From NCBI GenBank assembly GCA_018240635.1, contig JAFEFJ010000007.1, positions 1 to 40,079 of the forward strand: a stretch of DNA of 40,079 bases. The letters run 5' to 3'. The DNA comes from Pseudomonadota bacterium. Lineage in GTDB: Bacteria; Pseudomonadota; Alphaproteobacteria; Acetobacterales; Acetobacteraceae. The position numbers were made by a program, and so were the translations under genes. The notes beneath the pieces are model-generated. The model saw only the letters and a program-made list of their open reading frames with translations, was not told the DNA's origin and searched no databases. Shown piece after piece: positions 7,626 to 16,579 of this stretch. Each line of letters begins with the position of its first letter. Within the stretch, counting starts at the first letter, position 1.

Positions 7626-10600
7626 CTAGTAGTCGCGCTCCGCGACGTCGGGCAGCACCACGTCGATGTCCGAGACGTCCTGCGAGGCGAGAAGCTGCAG
7701 ATCCTTGAACGGGTTCACCACCGGGATCGACAGGGTCGAGATGCGGATGCAGTTCGACGACTGGATGGGGCAGCCGTTCACCTGATAGTTGTTCTTCGGG
7801 AACGGCTGGATGAAGCTGGCGGTGGCGGCGCTTGAGCCCGAAAGGCCGCCGACCGTCCCGGTCAGCAGCGTGTTGTCGCGGCTGCCGCCCGCGAGATACG
7901 CCACCTGCAGCGTATCGACGTTGATCTCGCCCGCCGCGGTGCCGGTGTTCAGGTTCAGGAACAGTTGCAGCGCCGGGTTGTTGAACGAGCCGCCCGCGCC
8001 GAAGGCGACGCTGCCGCCGCCGGAAAGATTGACGGTGAGCGCGGCGGGCGCCCCGCCGCCCGGCTCGATCAGCGCCGCCGAGGTGAGGGCGACGTCGCGG
8101 CCGAGGATCCACGCGCCCGGCGCATCGGGGTTCCTGGGGAACTCGCCGATGGTGAGGCGCTTGGCCGGATCGATGCCCGGATTGCCGCCGATGCCGGTGA
8201 GCGTTCCCGCGTCCGTGACGGTGCCGTTGGCGGCGAGAAGCTGGACGTTGGGCGCGGCGATCGTGCCGAACAGCGTCGCGTCGCCGCGCGCGGATTGCAG
8301 CACCGCCGACGCGGTGGCGGAGACACGCCCGGACGCCACCACCGCCGCCCCCGCATCGCCCGACAGCGTCGCCCGCCCGGCGGTCGCGCGCACGTTGCCG
8401 CTGTCGGTGAGCAGGCCGGAGGCCGAAAGCTGAACGGTTGCGCCGGAAACGGTCCCGGTCTGGTTCAGCGGACCGTTCTGCGCTGCGAGCACGGCCGCAC
8501 CGCTGCCCGCATCGACGATCCCGTCCTGCTGGAGCGTGCCGCCGATCGCAGTCAGCGTGGCGCCGTTCGCGCCGCTCACGGTGCCCAAGGCGGCGTTCGT
8601 CAGGCCGCCGCCCGCAGTCAGCGTGGCGGCCCCCGCGCCCGCCGTGACCGTGCCGTTCTGCAGGATCGCGCCACTTCCGGTCGCCGCGAGCAGCACGGTT
8701 GCGCCGGAAACCGTCCCGTCCTGCGTCAGATTGCCGCCCGAAGCGGTCAGCGACGCCCCGGCCGCGGCGTCGATCACGGCGGACGGCGCCACGGTCAGCC
8801 CGCCCTGGCCAGTCAGCACCAGATCGCCGCCGGCACGGACCGTGTCCGGCACGCTCAGCGGCACGCCGTCGTTCAGCACGAAACCGCCCGCCGCGGTGAA
8901 GCCGCCAAGCGTGGCGATGGCGTTGACGGCCGCGCCGAGGTTCACCGATCCCGTGCTGGTGCCGGTCAGGGTTCCAGCCGTGATGGCGCCCGCCGCCGTC
9001 TGCGTGATCGGCCCGGCAGTCAGCGTGAGGGTATGCCTGCCGCCCTCAAATGCCCCGGTGAATTGCAGCGGCGTCGCGCCGTTGCCGAGCGTGAAGTCGC
9101 CGCCCGCGGCGAATGGGCCGAGCGAAGCGATCGCATTGGTCGCGATGGCGAGATCGACGGCCCCTGTGCTGCTGCCGGCGAGGGCGCCCGCCGCGATCGT
9201 GCCTGATGCCGTCTGCGAAATCGGACCAGCGGTGAGCGCCAGCGTATGCGTCCCGCCCTGGAACGCGCCGGTGAATTGCAGCGGCGTCGTGCCGTCGTTG
9301 AGCGTGAAGTCGCCGCCGGACGCGAAAGCGCCCAACGACGGGATGGCGTTGCCGGCGGTGCCGAGATCGACCGCGCCCGTGCTGCTGCCGGTCAGAGTGC
9401 CCGCCGTGATCGCGCCCGATGCCGTCTGGAAAATCGGTCCGGCGTTGAGCGTGAGGGTATGCGCGCCGCCCTGGAACGGGCCGGAGAACTGAAGCGGCGT
9501 CGCGCCGTTGTTGAGCGCGAAGTCGCCGCCGGGGGTGAATGAGCCCAGCGAAGCGATGGCGTTGGCGGCGGTGCCGAGATCGACGGTTCCGGTGCTTGTG
9601 CCCGTGAGCGTGCCTGCCGTGATCGCGCCCGCGGCCGTCTGGCTGATCGCGCCGGCGTTCAGCGTCAGCCTGTGGCCGCCGCCCTGGAACGCGCCGGTGA
9701 ACTGCAGCGGCATCGCGCCGTCGTTCAGCGTGAAGTCGCCCCCGGACGCGAACGGTCCGAGCGCGGCGATGGCGTTGGTCGCCGTGCCGAAATCGGCGGC
9801 CCCCGCGCTGCCGCCGCGCAGCGTGCCGGCGACGATCACGCCGGACGCGGTCTGAGAGATCGGCCCCGCGTTCAGCGTCAGCGTGTTCGCGCCGCCCTGG
9901 AACGGGCCGGTGAGTTGCAGCGGCGTCGCGCCGTTGTTGAGCGTGAAGTCCCCGTCCGGCGTGAAGGCGCCGAGCGAGGCGACGGCGTTGGTGGCGGTGC
10001 CGAGATCGACCGCGCCCGTGGTCGTGCCGGTCAGCGTGCCCACCGTGACCGCGCCCGATGCGGTCTGGCCGACCGCGCCGGTGTTCAGCGTCAGCGTACG
10101 ACCGCCGCCCTGGAACGCGCCGGTGAATTGCAGCGCCGCCGCGCCGTCGTTCAGCGTGAAGTCGCCGCCCGCCGTGAATGGGCCGAGCGCGGCGATGGCG
10201 TTGGTCGCCGTGCCGAGATCGACCGCCCCCGCGCTGCTGCCGCTCAGCGTGCCGGCGACGATGACGCCGGAGGCGGTTTGAGAGATCGCTCCGGCATCCA
10301 GCGTCAACGTGTGTCCGCCGCCCTGGAAGGCGCCGGCGACCTGAAGCGGCGTGGCGCCGTCGTTCAGCGTGAAGTCGCCGCCCGGGTCGAACGCGCCGAG
10401 CGAGCCGATGGCGTTGCTGGCGGCGCCGAGATCGACCCCGCCGGTGCTGGTGCCGGTCAGCGTGCCCACGGTGATCGCGCCGGCGGCGGTCTGGCTGACC
10501 GCGCCGCTTGTCAGCGTCAACCGATGGCCGCCGCCATTGAACGCGCCGGTGAATTGCAGCGGCGTCGTGCCGTCGTCGATTGCCACGTCGCCGCCCGCGG

Positions 10601-12569
10601 TGAATGGGCCAAGCGCGGCGATGGCGTTGCTGGCGGCATCCAGACTGACCGCGCCCGCGCTGCCGCCTGCGAGCGTCCCGGCGATGAGCGTGCCGGTGGC
10701 GGTCTGCGCGATGCTGGCCGCGTTCAGCGTCGCCGTCCCTGCGATCGTCGTGGCGGCCTGCAGGGACAGCGCCCCGCCGAGTTGCATCTGCAACGACCCG
10801 GCATCGATCCCGGTCAGCGCCGTGACGCCGTCGGTCACGCTGCCAATAATCGCGCCGGAATTCGCATCGAACGTCACGCCCTGGCCGGGCGCGGCGACCG
10901 CAAGCGTGCCGATCGCGTTCGTTCCGGCCAGATCGACGCCCGCGGCGGCGCGCACCCCGAGCGAACCGGCGACAATCCCGCCCGCCGTCTGTCCGACCGC
11001 GCCGCCCGCCAGCAGCATCAGCGTGCCGCCGCCCACGCCCAGCCCCGCGTTGAGCATCACGTCGTGGAAGGCGTTAAGCGTCAGGCTGTTCGCGTTGCCC
11101 GCCGGGGCGGCGATCGCGGCGTTCACCGCGATGTCGCCCGCTCCGCTGCCGCCGCCGGTGCTTTGCAGCACGATGTTCGTCATCGGCAGGCTGGTCTGCA
11201 GCGCGGACGCGGCGGCGGTCCCGATGGCGATGTCGGTCGCCGAGACGGTCCATGTCCCGGCGCGGCCCGCGGCGGCGGAGGTATCGACGCTCGCGCCCGC
11301 CAACTCGACCGTGGGCGCGCTGGTCAGCACCGTCCCGCCGTCGCCGCCCGACGCGCCGCCGCGCGCCTGCACCGTCCCGCCGATGGCGGCGGAGGTGGTC
11401 GCGGTGGCGGCGATGGTGCCGCCCTTGCCCTTCGCTGTCGCGTTGGCTGTGACCGTGGCGCCCTTCGCGACGTCCACGCGCTGGCCGGTGCCGATCTTCG
11501 ACAGCGTCGTGGACGCCGATGCCGGGACGGCGCCGAGCGAGACCGTGCCGCCGCCGCCCGGGCCGGAGGCGCTGATGCGCGCCCCGGCCGCGACCTGCGT
11601 CGCGTAGCGCCCGTTGATCGCGACCAGGCCTCCGGTGGCGCCGGGCGCGGTCGCGTCCGCGGTGACGGTGCCGGTCACGCGCACGTCGCCGCCCGCCCCC
11701 GCGATCAGCACGCGCCCGCCATTGCCGCCCGCGCCGTCGGCCGAAATGCGCCCGCCCGCGTTCACCAGCGTCTGCACGACCCCGTCGATCGCCGTCGCGG
11801 TCAGGATCACGGTGCCGCCCTGCGCGGCGATGGTCCCGGTGTTGGTGACCAGCGTGGCATTGCCGCCGGGGCCCGGCTGCACCTGCTGCGTGACGTTGAT
11901 CGACAGCAGCCCGTCGCCATACAGGTCGAGCGTGGTGGCCTGCTGGCCGCCTGCCATCACCACCGTCCCGAGCTTGGCGGTGATGGTGCCCGAATTGCGC
12001 ACCTGCGGCGCGACGAGCGCGGCAAGCCCCTGGTCCTGGACGGTGATGGTGCCCTTGTTGACCACCTGCGCGCCGGCCTTGGCGGGCTGGTCGAACACCA
12101 TCTTGCCGGCCATGAAGTTCTGGTCGGTCATCCCGAAGGCCGAGACGGTGATGCCGGCGGCGTTGACCTGCGCGCCCTTGTCGAACACCACCCCGGCCTG
12201 GTTGACCACGACGATGTGGCCGTTGGCGGTGATCCGCCCCGCGATCTCCGACGGGTTCGGCCCGATCACGCGGTTCAGCGTGGAGGACGTGCTGGACGGC
12301 TGGTTGAAGGTGACGGTGTGGTTGCTGCCGACGTCGAAGCTCTGCCAGTTCACCGCCGCGCGCTGGCTCGATTGCTGGATCGTGGTCTGCGTCGCGGTCT
12401 GCGCGATGCTGGCCTGACCGGCGCTGACCTGCCCGCCGGTGGGACCGGTGTTCGGGGGAAGCTGCGCGAGAGCCGCGCCCGGCAGCAGGAACAGGGCGGC
12501 GGCGTGCAGGGCGGTGGTCAGGCGCAGTCGGCCGCGCCAGCCGCGCGCTCCGCTCCCCATGCCGCTCAT
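7626..12569 (-). CDS. TpsA filamentous-haemagglutinin-type exoprotein
   Basis: The secreted partner of a two-partner (type Vb) secretion system, 1647 residues. The signal peptide is cleaved after ALA at residue 35. The TPS/haemagglutination-activity domain follows (about 45-170; VNWQSFDVG, FNQPS, IAGRITANG, NQAGVVFDKGAQVN). Residues about 170-620 are Gly/Thr/Ala-rich beta-helix sequence, then nine copies of a 71-residue repeat (about 620-1235), more irregular beta-helix, and a distinct C-terminal domain with C1600-x6-C1607 ending in DVAERDY. The expected fold is a long right-handed beta-helix fibre acting as an adhesin. The ATG at 12569 has GGAG about nine bases upstream; the ATG at 12560 would also work. 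tpsB precedes it by 113 bases and the CHAT gene follows after one base. Confidence 0.93.
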   Translation of the reverse strand: MSGMGSGARGWRGRLRLTTALHAAALFLLPGAALAQLPPNTGPTGGQVSAGQASIAQTATQTTIQQSSQRAAVNWQSFDVGSNHTVTFNQPSSTSSTLNRVIGPNPSEIAGRITANGHIVVVNQAGVVFDKGAQVNAAGITVSAFGMTDQNFMAGKMVFDQPAKAGAQVVNKGTITVQDQGLAALVAPQVRNSGTITAKLGTVVMAGGQQATTLDLYGDGLLSINVTQQVQPGPGGNATLVTNTGTIAAQGGTVILTATAIDGVVQTLVNAGGRISADGAGGNGGRVLIAGAGGDVRVTGTVTADATAPGATGGLVAINGRYATQVAAGARISASGPGGGGTVSLGAVPASASTTLSKIGTGQRVDVAKGATVTANATAKGKGGTIAATATTSAAIGGTVQARGGASGGDGGTVLTSAPTVELAGASVDTSAAAGRAGTWTVSATDIAIGTAAASALQTSLPMTNIVLQSTGGGSGAGDIAVNAAIAAPAGNANSLTLNAFHDVMLNAGLGVGGGTLMLLAGGAVGQTAGGIVAGSLGVRAAAGVDLAGTNAIGTLAVAAPGQGVTFDANSGAIIGSVTDGVTALTGIDAGSLQMQLGGALSLQAATTIAGTATLNAASIAQTATGTLIAGTLAGGSAGAVSLDAASNAIAALGPFTAGGDVAIDDGTTPLQFTGAFNGGGHRLTLTSGAVSQTAAGAITVGTLTGTSTGGVDLGAASNAIGSLGAFDPGGDFTLNDGATPLQVAGAFQGGGHTLTLDAGAISQTASGVIVAGTLSGSSAGAVDLGTATNAIAALGPFTAGGDFTLNDGAAALQFTGAFQGGGRTLTLNTGAVGQTASGAVTVGTLTGTTTGAVDLGTATNAVASLGAFTPDGDFTLNNGATPLQLTGPFQGGANTLTLNAGPISQTASGVIVAGTLRGGSAGAADFGTATNAIAALGPFASGGDFTLNDGAMPLQFTGAFQGGGHRLTLNAGAISQTAAGAITAGTLTGTSTGTVDLGTAANAIASLGSFTPGGDFALNNGATPLQFSGPFQGGAHTLTLNAGPIFQTASGAITAGTLTGSSTGAVDLGTAGNAIPSLGAFASGGDFTLNDGTTPLQFTGAFQGGTHTLALTAGPISQTASGTIAAGALAGSSTGAVDLAIATNAIASLGPFAAGGDFTLGNGATPLQFTGAFEGGRHTLTLTAGPITQTAAGAITAGTLTGTSTGSVNLGAAVNAIATLGGFTAAGGFVLNDGVPLSVPDTVRAGGDLVLTGQGGLTVAPSAVIDAAAGASLTASGGNLTQDGTVSGATVLLAATGSGAILQNGTVTAGAGAATLTAGGGLTNAALGTVSGANGATLTAIGGTLQQDGIVDAGSGAAVLAAQNGPLNQTGTVSGATVQLSASGLLTDSGNVRATAGRATLSGDAGAAVVASGRVSATASAVLQSARGDATLFGTIAAPNVQLLAANGTVTDAGTLTGIGGNPGIDPAKRLTIGEFPRNPDAPGAWILGRDVALTSAALIEPGGGAPAALTVNLSGGGSVAFGAGGSFNNPALQLFLNLNTGTAAGEINVDTLQVAYLAGGSRDNTLLTGTVGGLSGSSAATASFIQPFPKNNYQVNGCPIQSSNCIRISTLSIPVVNPFKDLQLLASQDVSDIDVVLPDVAERDY
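8858..10712 (-). repeat. In-frame tandem array, 213-bp (71-residue) unit, nine copies
   Basis: The repeat encodes the central rod of TpsA. The QTA codons recur at exactly 213-base steps (positions 10706 down to 9002, nine copies, no indels); the PLQFTGAF part recurs eight times, so the last unit is truncated. Conserved positions are Q-T-A, AGTL, NAI, LG-F, GGDF-LN-G and PL-F-GAF. Copies have diverged at many synonymous and some amino-acid positions while keeping their length. Confidence 0.95.
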
Positions 12570-12682
12570 TGCCCGACGCTCCAGCGCATCGCCGTTCGTC
12601 CCTCAAAACCGCCGACGGGCGCAAGTCCCACGACGGCACGAGGCGCAGCCTAGGGCGGCGCGCCGCACGCGGCGAGCCCGGA

Positions 12683-14488
12683 TCAGAAGCGGACGGACAA
12701 CTGCCAGTAGAAGGCGGCGGTGCGCAGCGCGGAGACGCCGGGGCCGCGCCCGTTGGGATACTGGTTGCCGCGATAGACGCCTTCCAGATCCAGCTCGACG
12801 GCGTCGTTGAAGAACATCCGTACCCCGCCGCCCGCGGATTGCAGCATCACGTCCGATTCCACCTGCGGATCGTTCTGCCAGGCCTGCCCCCAGTTGTAGA
12901 AGGTGTAGAACTGCGACTGGAGCGTGACCGGCAGCTTGGCCGTCAGCGGCGAAGGCAGCGGGATCGGCGTGTTGAGCTGCAGTTCCGCGGAGGCACTGAC
13001 CGCCTGGTCGCCGCTGACCTGCCCGTAATAGTAGCCGCGGTTGAAGTGCGGGCCGCCGAGATAGAATTTCTCCACCGGCGGCAGGACGTTGCCGGTCGCC
13101 TGCCATGCCATCGAGCCCTGCAGCGCCACGGTTGCGTCCGCATAGGGCTGGAACAGGGTCTGGGTACGCCAGATCTGGCCCGACACCTTGGTGAAGTCCA
13201 CCTTCTCGCCGATCCGGGCGGGCGGAGTGCTGATGTCGCCGTCGCGCCCCGACCCGAGGCCGATCAGGCCCTGGCTGAACAGCACGGAGAACTGGTTGGT
13301 CGCGCTGCGCTCGGCGCCGAGCCAGGTGTCGAGCAGCGCGTAGTTGGCGCCCGCGCGGACGATACGCAGGCTGTCGTAGCTGGCGCGGGTGCCGCTGCCG
13401 TCCGCGCCGAGATTGGTGCTGGTCTCGGTTTCGATTGCATCGAAAGCAAGCGTGGCGCTCAGCGTCTGCTCGCGCACCCGGATCACCGGATAGGAAAGCT
13501 GCGCGCCGAACACCTTGGTCATGTTGTTGTAGTCGATCTGGTGCAGCTGGCCGGTGGGATAGGCCGGTCCTGCGCCGGCATAGACGCGCAGCTTGAGTCC
13601 CGAGCCGCCGAGGAACAGCTCCTCCGACATCTGGCCGAAGATGTTGGGACCGGGCGCGCCGTAGAACGAGGCCTGGGTCTGCTCGCCGAATTCCGTCAGG
13701 CTGTTGAGGTTCAGGATCGCGATGCCCTGGCCGGGGCCGTTGAAGGGCGCGGCGCGGTTGTCGGCGGCGAGGTAGCCGCTGACCGTCTTGCGCGTCACCT
13801 GCGCGACCAGCGTGAGCGCGCCGGGCTCGCCCGCCGAGGGATCGAGATGCGAGCGCACCGTCAGGCCCGGAATGTCGGAGGCGAGCAGCAGCCAGCGCTC
13901 CAGCGTCGCGGCGTCGAGCGGCTTCTTGCCCACGAGGTTGTTCAGGAAGCGCAGCACCTGCGTGCCGACGGGGCCCACGTCGTTGCCGAGCTTCACCTCG
14001 GCGATATAGCCCTCGATCACCTCGAAGCGCAGCGCGCGGCCGGCGATGACGGCGCGGACAGTGGTGAAATCGTAACCGTCGCCGCGGTAGAGATCGACGA
14101 TGGCGCGGCGCGCCGCCTCGATCCGCACCTCGGACACCGCGCTGCCGGTCAGGCCCTGCGTCAGCGCGGCAAGGCGCGACGCCGGATAGGCGGTGGCGCC
14201 GGCGACGGAGACCGTATCGATGGCGAACCGCTCGCCGCCCTCGGCGGGGAGCGGGGGCAGCGGCTGGCCTTTCGGCAGGCCAGGCGCGACGTTCGGTTGT
14301 TGAGGGGGAACGACGCCGGGCAGCGGCGACCCGAGCGGGATGCCGCCCGCGGGCAGGTCGGGCGGCGGACGCGGCACCTGCGCGATGGCGGGAGCGGCCG
14401 CGGCGACCGCCGCTGCAACAACCCCGGCCCGCACGGACGCCCGCGCGGCGCTCCTGCTGATCCCTACCGCGCGCACCCCGGCACTCAC
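12683..14488 (-). CDS. TpsB outer-membrane transporter (ShlB/FhaC/HecB family)
   Basis: The outer-membrane beta-barrel pore that exports the TpsA protein encoded next to it. With the GTG at 14488 the product has 601 residues, the family's usual size: signal peptide cleaved after AIA (residue 36), a proline-rich linker (about 38-85), a POTRA domain (about 90-165; FAIDTVSVAGATAYP, EAARRAIVDLYRGDGYDF), and a 16-strand-type barrel. The lid-loop motif of the superfamily is FNRGYYYG with Arg484, and the last residue is Phe (LSVRF), the usual barrel-assembly signal. An open frame extends to an ATG at 14710 but would place about 70 Arg-rich residues before the signal peptide; GTG at 14476 is also possible. 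First gene of the tpsB-tpsA-CHAT operon. Confidence 0.92.
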   Translation of the reverse strand: MSAGVRAVGISRSAARASVRAGVVAAAVAAAAPAIAQVPRPPPDLPAGGIPLGSPLPGVVPPQQPNVAPGLPKGQPLPPLPAEGGERFAIDTVSVAGATAYPASRLAALTQGLTGSAVSEVRIEAARRAIVDLYRGDGYDFTTVRAVIAGRALRFEVIEGYIAEVKLGNDVGPVGTQVLRFLNNLVGKKPLDAATLERWLLLASDIPGLTVRSHLDPSAGEPGALTLVAQVTRKTVSGYLAADNRAAPFNGPGQGIAILNLNSLTEFGEQTQASFYGAPGPNIFGQMSEELFLGGSGLKLRVYAGAGPAYPTGQLHQIDYNNMTKVFGAQLSYPVIRVREQTLSATLAFDAIETETSTNLGADGSGTRASYDSLRIVRAGANYALLDTWLGAERSATNQFSVLFSQGLIGLGSGRDGDISTPPARIGEKVDFTKVSGQIWRTQTLFQPYADATVALQGSMAWQATGNVLPPVEKFYLGGPHFNRGYYYGQVSGDQAVSASAELQLNTPIPLPSPLTAKLPVTLQSQFYTFYNWGQAWQNDPQVESDVMLQSAGGGVRMFFNDAVELDLEGVYRGNQYPNGRGPGVSALRTAAFYWQLSVRF

Positions 14489-14730
14489 GTCGTTGTCAGC
14501 CGACCTTGTCGCGGAACCCTCCCGTGAATGCAACAGGTTGGGCGTCGCGCGGCGGCGCCGGCGGGCGGCTTCTTCGCGCCTCCGTGATCTGCCGCTTTCA
14601 GGTTCGGTTAAGTGCTGGGTTGCAAAAATCGCGACGGTCGCTCGCAAAAAGACGCGCGGCCCGCGCGGTGGCAGCAGGGCGCGCGCCCCCCGCGCGACGA
14701 CGCAACGCATGGCGCCTTCGGGATACGGCG

Positions 14731-14949
14731 ATGAAATACAGCACCCCTTTTCTGCAACAGGCCGCGCTTGCCGCGCGCGGCGACCTGCCCGCCTCGCGCT
14801 GGATGCGCCTGCCGATCGGGCAGCGCGTCACCGCGATCTACGAAGCGATACGCCGGATCGAGGCGGATCACGCCGAGTCGCGCCGGGACGCGGACGCCCG
14901 GGAACAGGACGCGCCGGCACACGTCGCGGAGCGTCTTCCCGCCGGCTGA
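14731..14949 (+). CDS. Hypothetical 72-residue protein
   Basis: No family recognised. The sequence MKYSTPFLQQAALAARG leads into RWMRLPIGQRVTAIYEAIRRIEADHAES, a predicted helical segment, then a charged, disordered tail. Codons almost all end in G or C. It lies divergent from tpsB (242 bases between starts) and 88 bases before the enolase-superfamily gene, probably co-transcribed with it. The ribosome site (GGGATACGG) is weak. No signal peptide or membrane helix. Likely a small cytoplasmic protein. Confidence 0.5.
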   Translation: MKYSTPFLQQAALAARGDLPASRWMRLPIGQRVTAIYEAIRRIEADHAESRRDADAREQDAPAHVAERLPAG

Positions 14950-15037
14950 CGGCGCCGCCCCGGCGTCCGCGCCCGCCCCGCGGTGGATCGCGTCCTCCGG
15001 CCGGCTAAGATGGCCGGCAAAACGGAGGAACGGCGCG

Positions 15038-16132
15038 ATGGGCGACATGACGATCAAGGACGTGCGCGTGATGCTGGCGCAGGTGCCTTGGCCGGACGAT
15101 CCGATGCTGTCGGCACGGCACTTCAACACCGGCCGCGACCTCGTGGTGGTGGAGGTGGAAACCGCCTGCGGCATCGTCGGCATGGGCTACCTGCACCTGC
15201 TGGCCTCGCCCGTGATGCGCACCATCGCCGCCTGCCTGCACGAAGCGGTCATCCCGCGCGTGAAGGGCCGCGACGCGACCGAGGTGGAGGGCATCTGGCG
15301 CGACCTGTGGCGCGCCACCTACACCGCCGGGCGCGGCGGCATCGCGATGATGGCGATCTCGGCGATCGACATCGCGCTGTGGGACGCGGTGGGCAAGCGC
15401 GCGAACCTGCCGCTGCACCGGCTGTGGGGCCATTATCGCAGCGAGATCCCGGCCTATGGCAGCGGCTGCTGGCGCGTGCTGGGCGGCGACGGGATGATCG
15501 AGAAGGCGCGGCATTTCGTCGCGCAGGGCTTCAAGGCGATCAAGATGCAGGTCGCGCATGTCCACGACCTGCGCACCGACCACGCCAATGTGCGCCGCAT
15601 GCGCGAGGCGCTCGGCCCCGACATCGACATCATGATCGACGTCAACATGGGCTGGGACGCCGACACCGCGATCCAGATGGGCCGCAAGTTCGAGGAATAC
15701 GACATCTACTGGCTGGAGGAGCCGGTGATCGCCGACGATTTCGCGGGCTATGCGCGCATCGCCGACGCGCTCGACCTGCGCATCGTCGGCGGCGAGACCC
15801 ATTTCACCCGATACGACCTGCGCCCGTTCCTGGAGAACCCGAAGCTCGGCATCCTGCAGCCCGATCCGATGCGCGGCGGGCTCACGGAACTCCGCAAGAT
15901 CGCCACGCTCGCCGACACCTGGGGCATGACGCTCGCGCCGCATCTGTTCCCGGAGCTGAACGTGCAGGTGCTCGCCTCGATCCCGAACGGCAGCTGGATC
16001 GAGCACATGGGCTTCATGGACGACATGTTCGTGGACATGCCCCGCATCGAGGGCGGGAAGATCCGCGCGCCCGAGGCGCCCGGCCATGGGCTGGCGTTCA
16101 AGCCCGGCCTTCTGGAGGAATTCCGGGTCTGA
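15038..16132 (+). CDS. Mandelate racemase/muconate lactonizing enzyme family protein
   Basis: A cytoplasmic, Mg2+-dependent enolase-superfamily enzyme of 364 residues that abstracts a proton next to a carboxylate; most relatives are sugar-acid dehydratases. Metal ligands D201 (IDVNMGW), E227 (WLEEPV) and E253 (GGETHF) and the catalytic dyad H302 (LAPHLFPE) and D276 (LQPDPMRGG) are all visible. On the second barrel strand the usual KxK is K169-M-Q171: the second lysine is replaced by glutamine. The ATG at 15038 has GGAGG nine bases upstream, and a GCCGGC stem-loop (15000-15018) lies just before it. The substrate cannot be assigned; no sugar transporter is adjacent. Confidence 0.85.
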   Translation: MGDMTIKDVRVMLAQVPWPDDPMLSARHFNTGRDLVVVEVETACGIVGMGYLHLLASPVMRTIAACLHEAVIPRVKGRDATEVEGIWRDLWRATYTAGRGGIAMMAISAIDIALWDAVGKRANLPLHRLWGHYRSEIPAYGSGCWRVLGGDGMIEKARHFVAQGFKAIKMQVAHVHDLRTDHANVRRMREALGPDIDIMIDVNMGWDADTAIQMGRKFEEYDIYWLEEPVIADDFAGYARIADALDLRIVGGETHFTRYDLRPFLENPKLGILQPDPMRGGLTELRKIATLADTWGMTLAPHLFPELNVQVLASIPNGSWIEHMGFMDDMFVDMPRIEGGKIRAPEAPGHGLAFKPGLLEEFRV

Positions 16133-16183
16133 AGGGCGATGCCCCGCCCTGCCTGAAGCAGGCCGAAGCTGGGCCGCCGCGTA

Positions 16184-16429
16184 CTATCGTGTCGCCGGGT
16201 AGTAAGGCAGCGGGTGGCGAGGCATCGGAGGGCAGGGTTGCGGCGCATCGGGCGTACCGCAATTGCCCGGATCGGGAGCAGCGGGGACGTATGGTGGCGG
16301 CGCCGGCTGCGGCCGGGGCGCCTGCACGACCGCCGGAGCAGCCGGATAGACAACCGTAGGGGGCGGCGACTGGTAGGCATAGCAGCCGCCAAGGAGTGAC
16401 AAGGGAACCAGCAGCAGCGAGCGGCGCAT
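16184..16429 (-). CDS. Small proline-rich lipoprotein
   Basis: An 81-residue predicted lipoprotein. The ATG at 16429 is preceded by GAGG at eight bases and gives MRRSLLLVPLSLLGGC, a signal peptide with lipobox LGGC. The mature part is very rich in proline, alanine and tyrosine and has two further cysteines (GNCGTP, QPCPP) that could form a disulfide. It is probably an extended periplasmic or surface chain. No family recognised. It is convergent with the enolase-superfamily gene and 150 bases downstream of the patatin gene on the same strand. Confidence 0.6.
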   Translation of the reverse strand: MRRSLLLVPLSLLGGCYAYQSPPPTVVYPAAPAVVQAPRPQPAPPPYVPAAPDPGNCGTPDAPQPCPPMPRHPLPYYPATR

Positions 16430-16579
16430 CGTGAATCCTCCCATCCTCAAACCAGCGCAACGTTCGATGGCTCGAAAGGATCCACGAAGCCGCGTCGCGG
16501 GCCGTGTTGCCGCGACAGATAACGGGTCGCTGCCGCCCGAAGGCGGATGCTCGGCGCAGCCGGCGGCGGAAGGCAGGCG

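Noticed and set aside
4424-7708. Very long open frames on both strands across the CHAT gene
   Set aside because: They are by-products of high GC; only the 7624-4544 minus frame has a signal peptide, TPR units and CHAT catalytic residues.
8858-10712. 213-bp repeats considered as a CRISPR array or DNA satellite
   Set aside because: The repeats are contiguous without spacers, in frame, and encode a TpsA rod.
9672-12653. A 993-codon open frame on the plus strand antisense to tpsA
   Set aside because: It mirrors the tpsA repeats in another frame, is full of Arg/Gly/Ala runs, has no domain, and the minus-strand gene is unmistakable.
12683-14710. Start of tpsB at the ATG 14710
   Set aside because: It would add about 70 Arg-rich residues before an obvious signal peptide; GTG 14488 or 14476 fits the family.
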